A stretch of DNA of 5,048 nucleotides from Anaerolineales bacterium (GTDB lineage Bacteria > Chloroflexota > Anaerolineae > Anaerolineales > Villigracilaceae). Of this stretch, positions 1-3,996 are shown piece after piece. Each line of letters starts with the position of its first letter. Position 1 is the first letter of the stretch. Location of the stretch: contig JANTFU010000190.1 of the NCBI GenBank assembly GCA_024763295.1, positions 1 to 5,048 on the forward strand, read 5' to 3'. The position numbers and the translations under genes are program-made. Below the pieces are notes generated by a model, which was given only the letters and a program-made list of their open reading frames with translations, had not been told where the DNA came from and ran no database searches.

Positions 1-415
1 GCTGCGCCTACTCACCGGCAGCGGAATGGGAATGGGGATGGCGGCTGCGCTTTTTGCCGCCTTCAATCAGACGGTTTGGAAAGATGTAGATATGCGCCCC
101 GCGCTCGGAACGTGGCGTGATTTAGGCTTGTTAGCCGCCATTATTTTGGTTGCCGGCATCCTAATTTTGAGCGAATCACCCTTCGTCCTTTACCCGGTTG
201 CTTTTTTGAGCGTTTTTGGCGTTCTAACATTGCTCTCATTAATTTTCAGCGTGGTCTGGATGATGATCATGAAGCTGGACAACACCTTCACCCAACCCAA
301 AGCACTATGGATTTCTCTGCTGGCAGGCTTTACGCTTGCATTGATTATGATTTTGGGTATCGACTTGCTGCGCTTTCGCTTGACCGGCACCTGGGGAGCT
401 TTTCCGATGGGCTAA
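1..415 (+). CDS. DUF2085-like integral membrane protein, C-terminal part (5' end outside window)
   Basis: The reading frame is open from the first base (codons start at base 2), so the gene begins upstream; the ATG at 26 is internal. About 137 residues are visible. They start with an LRLLTGSGMGMGMAAALF stretch and contain hydrophobic segments around DLGLLAAIILVAGILIL, the long LYPVAFLSVFGVLTLLSLIF run and ALWISLLAGFTLALIMILG, ending in TGTWGAFPMG. The pattern (an RLLTG turn, an SE-P-LYP segment, a last helix followed by LTGTW and an aromatic-Gly tail) matches my memory of the C-terminal half of DUF2085 membrane proteins. The diagnostic N-terminal cysteine/CTGIY part is not visible, so this is a resemblance, not proof. 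Function is unknown. The TAA stop (413-415) lies exactly at the edge of the inverted-repeat element that follows. Confidence 0.6.
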   Translation, partial: LRLLTGSGMGMGMAAALFAAFNQTVWKDVDMRPALGTWRDLGLLAAIILVAGILILSESPFVLYPVAFLSVFGVLTLLSLIFSVVWMMIMKLDNTFTQPKALWISLLAGFTLALIMILGIDLLRFRLTGTWGAFPMG

Positions 416-593
416 GGAACAAAGATTAAATAAAGTGCGAAATTTCAGTCCCTGAGCGGAGCACTGAACGGTAGAGAAATGCGTAGTCGAAGGGCGATTT
501 ACAGGGGACGCCGTCCTTCGACTTCAGGCTCAACGACTGGCGCCTGCCGCTCAGGAACTGGGGTGACTTTGTTTGTTATTTAATTCTCGTTCC
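415..593. mobile_element. MITE-like inverted-repeat element flanked by TA dinucleotides
   Basis: A non-coding stretch of about 179 bp reads as one long imperfect palindrome. Counting the flanking bases, the ends 412-433 and 576-597 match at 18 of 22 positions when one is reverse-complemented; this includes GGAAC near the tip and an exact 9-bp block, ATTAAATAA (425-433) against TTATTTAAT (576-584). Further in, CAGTCCCTGAGCGG (446-459) pairs with 547-560 with one mismatch, and AGTCGAAGG (485-493) pairs exactly with 515-523. Both ends abut a TA (413-414 and 594-595), as expected of TA-targeting IS630/Tc1-type elements. No transposase is encoded, so movement would have to be in trans. It could instead be a REP-type palindrome without mobility. 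The repeat structure is seen; the mobile-element reading is inferred. Confidence 0.5.
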
Positions 594-596
594 TAA

Positions 597-698
597 GAAT
601 GACTCCGCGAGGAGCATGCTTTTGCGATGAAGCGGTCTCGCCTTTTGGAAGATAGGTCAGCGGAAGTGCATCCGTCTCGCAAAATCAGTTTTGAGACC
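597..698. repeat. Second degenerate palindromic intergenic repeat
   Basis: This stretch contains an exact 8-bp inverted repeat, TTTTGCGA (620-627) with TCGCAAAA (677-684), extended inward by imperfect matches. It also has words such as TGACTCCGCGAGGAGC and GATGAAGCGGTCTCG. These recall the common intergenic palindromes of the type TCATTGCGAGGAGC...GAAGCGGTCTC seen in many Chloroflexota and other genomes. That resemblance is from memory. It carries no ORF of note and may be a decayed repeat copy. Confidence 0.3.
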
Positions 699-705
699 TT
701 TTTTT
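674..705 (+). terminator. Weak rho-independent terminator-like hairpin upstream of the DUF4126 gene
   Basis: GTCTC (674-678) and AAAA (681-684) pair with TTTT (689-692) and GAGAC (693-697) around a TCAG loop, with a two-base bulge (679-680). Seven T residues follow at 699-705. It could end transcripts from the DUF2085-like gene. The stem is weak, and its left arm can also pair with 620-627, so the two folds compete. No convincing promoter was found between here and the next gene. Confidence 0.35.
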
Positions 706-730
706 CCAAAACGCGTAAAAGGATATTAAA

Positions 731-1300
731 ATGGAACTACTCACCGGCATTTTCTCCGCCTTCGGGCTTTCTGCCAGCGCAGGGCTAAACGCCTACATCC
801 CGCTGCTGGTCGTTTCGCTGGTTGCCAAATTCACCGATCTGATTGAGTTGCAATCCCCCTGGGATACGCTCACCTCGTGGTGGGTCATTGGCGTGTTGGT
901 CGTTTTGGGTGCGATCGAATTTTTCGCCGACAAAGTTCCGGCAGTTAATCACATCAACGACGTGATCCAAACTTTCATCCGCCCGGCGGCAGGCGCAATC
1001 GCATTTGCCGCAAGCGCCAACGTCATTACCGAAATCAGCCCAATCGTTTCGTTGATCGCCGGTCTGCTGGTTGCAGGGAGTGTGCATACCGTCAAAGCGG
1101 CGGCTGTGCGTCCCGCCATCACCGCCACCACCGGCGGTTTGGGCAATACCCCCGTCAGCATTGCGGAAGATATGCTCTCCATCTTCATGTCTATTCTAGC
1201 CATTTTACTGCCGCTATTTGTCGGCATCTTCTTTATTCTTATACTCATCATATTTATCCGCTGGTGGAGCAAACGCTCTGCTGCAAACGTTCAAGTTTGA
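731..1300 (+). CDS. DUF4126 family integral membrane protein
   Basis: The 189-residue protein is mostly hydrophobic. It starts with the characteristic glycine/alanine-rich GLSASAGLNAYIPLL segment (residues 12-26). A conserved block at about 62-89 runs IEFFADKVPAVNHIND and then QTFIRPAAGA. Later come an alanine-rich stretch, TTGGLGNTPVSIAED near 133-147, and a C-terminal helix followed by basic residues (RWWSKRS). These blocks and the length fit DUF4126, a family with no established role. The ATG at 731 is supported by AAAAGGA at 717-723, seven bases upstream. It is the first gene of a three-gene set: the next start is 15 bp after its stop. Expected location is the cytoplasmic membrane. Confidence 0.9.
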   Translation: MELLTGIFSAFGLSASAGLNAYIPLLVVSLVAKFTDLIELQSPWDTLTSWWVIGVLVVLGAIEFFADKVPAVNHINDVIQTFIRPAAGAIAFAASANVITEISPIVSLIAGLLVAGSVHTVKAAAVRPAITATTGGLGNTPVSIAEDMLSIFMSILAILLPLFVGIFFILILIIFIRWWSKRSAANVQV

Positions 1301-1315
1301 GCAAAAGGAGTCTTT

Positions 1316-1633
1316 ATGAACGACAATATTTATCAACAAACGCCTCCCAGCGTGCCGCCAAACAGCACAATGGCAATGGTCAGTATGATCGCCGGGATTG
1401 TCGGTTGGGTGCTCGCCCCCCTAATCGGCTCACTAGTTGCAATCATTACCGGTCACATGGCAAAACGAGAAATTCGCGAAAGCGCCGGACAACTCGGCGG
1501 TGATGGCATGGCAACCGCAGGTTTGGTCTTGGGCTATTTGCAAATTATTCCATCTGTTTTATGTATTTGCGCAGTCGTTATTATGCTTGCCATGGGTGTA
1601 TCCGTGCCGTTCCTCGACTCACTCATGCAATAA
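1316..1633 (+). CDS. DUF4190 domain-containing membrane protein
   Basis: This 105-residue protein has a short polar, proline-containing N terminus (residues 1-18) and then two hydrophobic segments, about 20-45 and 65-95. Between them lies the soluble loop that marks the DUF4190 family: GHMAKREIRESAGQLGGDG (46-64), followed by MATAGLVLGYLQI. Such proteins are small two-span membrane proteins of unknown function, often with a proline-rich front. The start is clear: AAAGGAG at 1304-1310 sits five bases before the ATG. It is 15 bp after the DUF4126 stop and 18 bp before the next gene, so the three genes are probably co-transcribed. Confidence 0.88.
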   Translation: MNDNIYQQTPPSVPPNSTMAMVSMIAGIVGWVLAPLIGSLVAIITGHMAKREIRESAGQLGGDGMATAGLVLGYLQIIPSVLCICAVVIMLAMGVSVPFLDSLMQ

Positions 1634-1651
1634 AAAAGGAGATCCACGATC

Positions 1652-1840
1652 ATGGAAGATTATTTTGTCCCCGATGAACAACCGCCGCAACCACCACAAT
1701 CGCAGCCGCCAAAGAAAAAGACCAACGTCTGGCTAATTGTTGGCATCGTTGCTGTCGTGCTATGCTGCTGTGTGATTGTGGGCGGCGTCGCTGCCTGGAA
1801 TTACGGCGATCAAGTCATGCACGCGCTCGGCGTTTACTAA
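1652..1840 (+). CDS. Small proline-rich single-span membrane protein of unknown function
   Basis: The 62-residue product has a polar N-terminal arm with a proline/glutamine run (residues 10-20), a positive patch KKK (21-23), one hydrophobic span at about 26-48 (VWLIVGIVAVVLCCCVIVGG) and a short tail starting WNYGD. The KKK patch before the span predicts that the N-terminal arm stays in the cytoplasm. Three adjacent cysteines (38-40) lie inside the span. I do not know a named family. The AAGGAGA at 1636-1642 is nine bases from the ATG. The shared layout of a proline-rich front plus membrane span suggests kinship of design with the DUF4190 gene just upstream. It is the last gene before a strong terminator. 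Confidence 0.75.
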   Translation: MEDYFVPDEQPPQPPQSQPPKKKTNVWLIVGIVAVVLCCCVIVGGVAAWNYGDQVMHALGVY

Positions 1841-1850
1841 ACCCAAAAGA

Positions 1851-1876
1851 AAAAGCTCCCGCACGGGAGCTTTTTT
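1851..1876. terminator. Strong bidirectional rho-independent terminator between converging operons
   Basis: AAAAGCTCCC (1851-1860) pairs perfectly with GGGAGCTTTT (1865-1874) around a GCAC loop. On the plus strand it ends in a six-T run (1871-1876). On the minus strand the A-rich left flank gives a U-tract. It lies 10 bp after the stop of the small membrane protein and about 70 bp downstream of the trhA stop on the other strand, so it can serve both operons. Confidence 0.9.
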
Positions 1877-1947
1877 CATACTGCTTTAGCCCGCGCCGAG
1901 AACAGCACGAAGCGCAAACAAAAAAGAGACTTTTACAAGTAGGCTAC

Positions 1948-2610
1948 TTAACCAATCTGCAACGGCAACACATAAAAATAGATTCCAATAAAGTGTGCCG
2001 CACTGCCCGCGATAACGCACAAATGCCACACCAAGTGAATGAACTTGATTGTCTTGATTTTGTAAAAAATCGTCCCGCCTGCATAAAAGACCCCACCGAC
2101 GATGACCCAAACAAAGCCCGAAATAGAGACGGCATCAATCACTTGCTTAGAAGCCACGAAAACCAAGCTGCCCATCGCAATATAAGCAATAATAAAGAAC
2201 AGACTCACGCCCTGATTAAACTGAGTCGGGCGAAAAACCTTAATCAAAATCCCAATCAAGGCAAATCCCCACTCTACGCCAAAGATAATCCAACCCAGCG
2301 TGCCATGCAGCGCAATCAGCGCCAACGGCGTATACGTCCCGGCGATGAGAATATAAATCGCAATTTGGTCAAAATTGAAGAAAAACTCTTTTGCTTTTCC
2401 ATCCGGCAACCAATGATTGAACATCGACGAAAGATAGAGCACCACCAACGCCGCGCCATACACAATCGACGCTGCCAGATGCCAACCCGTCCCATCCTGC
2501 AGCGAGTAGACGATCATCAAAACCAGTCCAACCGCCCCCAGCAGCGCACCGACCAAATGCGAGATGGCGTTCGCCAACTCCTCCCCTTTTGTAAAGCGTA
2601 AATTTGTCAT
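1948..2610 (-). CDS. trhA: Hemolysin III / TrhA (PAQR) family membrane protein
   Basis: This 220-residue protein shows the full PAQR/hemolysin III layout of about seven hydrophobic segments. The conserved polar residues thought to bind a metal within the membrane are all visible: E11 and H18 in EELANAISHLVG, S62 and H66 in YLSSMFNHWLP, D81 before the AGTYTP turn (90-95), and H192, H196 and H206 in the last helix (IHLVWHLCVIAGSAAHF). Bacterial members are linked to membrane-lipid homeostasis; the hemolysin name is historical. The ATG at 2610 is preceded by AGGAG (2617-2621) six bases upstream, lying inside the end of the ABC ATPase gene. Only one base separates the ATPase stop from this ATG, so translation is probably coupled. 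Pairing with an ABC transporter is not a standard context for this family. Confidence 0.93.
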   Translation of the reverse strand: MTNLRFTKGEELANAISHLVGALLGAVGLVLMIVYSLQDGTGWHLAASIVYGAALVVLYLSSMFNHWLPDGKAKEFFFNFDQIAIYILIAGTYTPLALIALHGTLGWIIFGVEWGFALIGILIKVFRPTQFNQGVSLFFIIAYIAMGSLVFVASKQVIDAVSISGFVWVIVGGVFYAGGTIFYKIKTIKFIHLVWHLCVIAGSAAHFIGIYFYVLPLQIG

Positions 2611-2611
2611 C

Positions 2612-3316
2612 TTATACTCCTAAAAACTCTGCCACCCATGCCGATGCGGGGTGCGCAACGATCTCTGTGGGACTGCCGCTCTGTACAATCTCACCATCAT
2701 TGAGCAATACCACACGCTGCGCCAATGCAAAGGCTTCTGCCTGATCGTGTGTGACATAAATGGCAGGCACACCGCTTGTCTGCAAAATTTCTTTAATCTC
2801 GACCAGCAGATATTCCTTTAAGCGGCGGTCAAGAGCACCCAGCGGCTCGTCGAACATCAAGAGTCGGGGACGCGGAGCCAAAGCGCGAGCGAGCGCGACC
2901 CGCTGTTGCTCGCCGCCAGAAAGCTCAGTGACTCGGCGAGATTCAAATCCCGTTAAATGCACCTGTTTGAGTGACTCCGTCACTCGTGTTTGGATTTCAT
3001 CTTTGGGCATTTTCTGCATCTTCAAGCCAAAAGCAACATTCTGAAAAACATTCAAATGCGGAAAAAGGGCGTAATCCTGAAAGATCAAGCCAAAATTACG
3101 CAAATGGGATGGCACATCCGCAAGGCTCTGACCGTCCCAAAGCACATCGCCCGCGTCAGCGACTTCCAGCCCCGAAATGATGCGCAGCAACGTCGACTTG
3201 CCGCTGCCCGAAGGACCAAGCAGCGAAAGCGTCTCGCCGGCGTGGACGGTTAGAGAGATGCCTTTGAGCAAAGGTTTCCCGTCGTAGGATTTGTGGAGGT
3301 TGGTGAGGGTTAGCAT
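2612..3316 (-). CDS. ABC transporter ATP-binding protein (Fe3+/thiamine/polyamine type)
   Basis: All ATPase motifs are present over 234 residues: Walker A GPSGSGKST (34-42), Q-loop at Q80 (FQDYALFPHLNV), signature LSGGEQQR (132-139), Walker B LLMFDEP (152-158) with D-loop GALD, and switch H190 in VTHD. The FPHLNVFQNVAFGL segment is typical of the FbpC/PotA/ThiQ group. The protein ends at AWVAEFLGV, just where longer relatives continue into a TOBE-type regulatory domain, so it has the short ThiQ-like build. With the permease encoded upstream it should drive uptake of a small solute; iron, thiamine or another substrate cannot be decided. The start is odd. No Shine-Dalgarno precedes the ATG, and a hairpin with a U-tract ends five bases before it. 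An in-frame stop 18 bp upstream rules out a longer form. Confidence 0.93.
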   Translation of the reverse strand: MLTLTNLHKSYDGKPLLKGISLTVHAGETLSLLGPSGSGKSTLLRIISGLEVADAGDVLWDGQSLADVPSHLRNFGLIFQDYALFPHLNVFQNVAFGLKMQKMPKDEIQTRVTESLKQVHLTGFESRRVTELSGGEQQRVALARALAPRPRLLMFDEPLGALDRRLKEYLLVEIKEILQTSGVPAIYVTHDQAEAFALAQRVVLLNDGEIVQSGSPTEIVAHPASAWVAEFLGV

Positions 3317-3320
3317 ATCG

Positions 3321-3357
3321 AAAAAGAAAAATGCTTACAAGGCAACCCTTATAAGCA
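3321..3357 (-). terminator. Hairpin plus U-tract directly upstream of the ABC ATPase start
   Basis: Read on the minus strand, TGCTTATAAGG (3357-3347) pairs with CCTTGTAAGCA (3342-3332) around a GTTG loop: 10 of 11 positions are Watson-Crick. TTTTTCTTTTT follows at 3331-3321. This is a rho-independent terminator shape for the small gene that stops at 3383. It ends only five bases before the ATPase ATG, so the ATPase and trhA would depend on read-through or on an unseen promoter. It may act as an attenuator. Confidence 0.65.
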
Positions 3358-3382
3358 CATTCTGTGTATACAAAAGTAAATC

Positions 3383-3613
3383 TTAGGCAAAAGACATTAG
3401 CAATTGTTGTTTTGTTTCTTGCGGCAAATTCAGCGGCAAAAAGTATTCAGCGGGATAGAGATAGTCTTCGCCGCTTTCGTCAACAATGCGCAAATCCCCA
3501 TCTTGTAGCGCATCTTCATCAAGAATGACACGATACAACTTATGAAGCTCCAAAGAAGCGGGATATTCACTGTTGTTGATGCAAATTACATAATCAGTAA
3601 ATTTACTATTCAT
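3383..3613 (-). CDS. Small acidic conserved protein (IDESGEDYLYP family), second gene of a two-gene cassette
   Basis: This 76-residue soluble protein has no membrane span or signal peptide. It reads CINNSEYPASLELHKLYRV (11-29), then IVDESGEDYLYPAEYF (43-58) and ends near MSFA. I recall a family of small uncharacterised proteins, common in Cyanobacteria and Chloroflexota, with the pattern C-I-(D/N)-N-x-x-Y-x-(A/V)-SLE-x-x-K-x-Y and a core (V/I)IDESGEDYLYP; this protein fits both blocks. By hand count it carries about eight net negative charges. The start is supported by GGAG (3621-3624) seven bases before the ATG. It lies 12 bp downstream of the broken basic gene and both read the same way, so the two were a pair. 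No biochemical role is known to me; a toxin-antitoxin or regulatory pair is a guess from size and charge only. Confidence 0.8.
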   Translation of the reverse strand: MNSKFTDYVICINNSEYPASLELHKLYRVILDEDALQDGDLRIVDESGEDYLYPAEYFLPLNLPQETKQQLLMSFA

Positions 3614-3625
3614 CTTTTTTCTCCG

Positions 3626-3866
3626 CTAATCTAAATAGCGTTTTCGCTTGATTTCTTTTCTGCCAATACCATGTGCTTCATACCAGTGAAGTTCAGCTTG
3701 GCGGATGCGCCCTGTACGCAAGCGTATTAGCGCAACACCTTTCATCTTTCGCCAGCGCCCTTGTCCATACGTTTTTTGCAAACGACGAAGGTCACGAATC
3801 ACGAATGGAATTACTAATTGCTATCGTCTCTATCTCCGTGATTTCGCTGATGATTTCAAAAGGCAT
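3626..3866 (-). pseudogene. Frameshifted small basic conserved protein (HWYEAHGIGRKE family), first gene of the cassette
   Basis: From the ATG at 3864-3866 the frame gives MPFEIISEITEIETIAISNS then IRDS and a TGA at 3792-3794, only 24 residues. In another frame the coding continues as RDLRRLQKTYGQGRWRKMKG, then GRIRQAELHWYEAHGIGRKE, to a TAG at 3626-3628. The break coincides with a perfect 7-bp tandem duplication (CACGAAT at 3793-3799 and 3800-3806 on the plus strand). Removing one copy restores an uninterrupted 77-residue protein through IRDLRRLQ. The restored protein matches a small family I recall from Cyanobacteria and Chloroflexota, with a G-x-G-(R/K)-WRK-x-KG core and an HWYEAHGIG(R/K)KE tail. 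By hand count it has about +9 net charge, opposite to its acidic neighbour. The ATG has no close ribosome site. The function is unknown. Confidence 0.75.
3793..3806. repeat. 7-bp tandem duplication (CACGAAT x2) breaking the basic small gene
   Basis: Two exact abutting copies of CACGAAT occur here. The seven extra bases shift the frame of the overlapping minus-strand gene by one and cause its premature TGA. A related heptamer, CACGCAT, is also tandemly repeated at 3971-3984. Confidence 0.9.
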
Positions 3867-3871
3867 GATTT

Positions 3872-3880
3872 ATTTTAGCA
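3872..3880 (-). promoter_or_regulatory. Candidate extended -10 promoter element for the small-gene cassette
   Basis: On the minus strand the sequence reads TGC followed by TAAAAT, matching an extended -10 element (TGn-TATAAT) with one mismatch in the hexamer. No good -35 box is seen at the usual distance, which an extended -10 can tolerate. The expected start point falls at or next to the ATG at 3866, so the transcript could be nearly leaderless. This would fit the absence of a close Shine-Dalgarno. Confidence 0.3.
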
Positions 3881-3973
3881 TATTTCGTCCTCCCCAACTG
3901 CAAGCGAGACGCCTTTCGGTAACGGCTTCCCGTCGCAGGATTTGTGGATATTGGAGAGAGTTAGACGTTTCAC
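3875..3973 (-). pseudogene. Fossil N-terminal fragment of an ABC ATPase gene
   Basis: Starting at a possible GTG (3971-3973), the minus strand encodes KRLTLSNIHKSCDGKPLPKG then VSLAVGEDEIC and a TAA (3875-3877). This aligns with residues 2-24 of the intact ATPase (LTLTNLHKSYDGKPLLKGISLTV) plus a following GE. By hand, 3896-3964 matches 3245-3313 at 53 of 69 bases, and 10 of the 16 differences are at third codon positions. The fragment stops before Walker A, so it cannot bind ATP. It lies 23 bp after the permease stop, where an ATPase gene would be expected. Homology breaks off around 3890, close to the start of the small-gene cassette. It is a remnant of a duplicated or replaced ATPase gene. 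Confidence 0.8.
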
Positions 3974-3987
3974 GCATCACGCATCAC
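3971..3987. repeat. Short heptamer tandem repeat (CACGCAT, about 2.4 copies)
   Basis: CACGCAT occurs at 3971-3977 and 3978-3984, followed by CAC. It overlaps the start of the fossil ATPase fragment and lies 10-26 bp after the permease stop. It differs by one base from the CACGAAT heptamer duplicated at 3793-3806. Confidence 0.8.
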
Positions 3988-3996
3988 TCGTCTGCT

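Noticed and set aside
24..28. ATG near base 26 as start of the first gene
   Set aside because: The same frame is open to the first bases and encodes an RLLTG segment that fits the family, so the gene is truncated by the window edge.
412..597. CRISPR or structured RNA gene in the palindromic region
   Set aside because: There is no regular repeat-spacer spacing, and the paired blocks are interrupted by long unpaired parts; an inverted-repeat element explains it better.
1762..2601. Long plus-strand ORF (279 codons) across the trhA region
   Set aside because: It runs antisense through trhA, which has complete PAQR motifs. Its translation is rich in N, Q and R with no recognisable domain, it begins inside the small membrane gene, and it crosses the strong terminator at 1851-1876.
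3881..3894. GGGGAGGA on the minus strand as ribosome site of the basic small gene
   Set aside because: It lies more than 20 bases from the ATG at 3866. The nearer ATG it would serve gives only a three-residue peptide (MLK), and the motif can be explained as part of the ATPase fossil.
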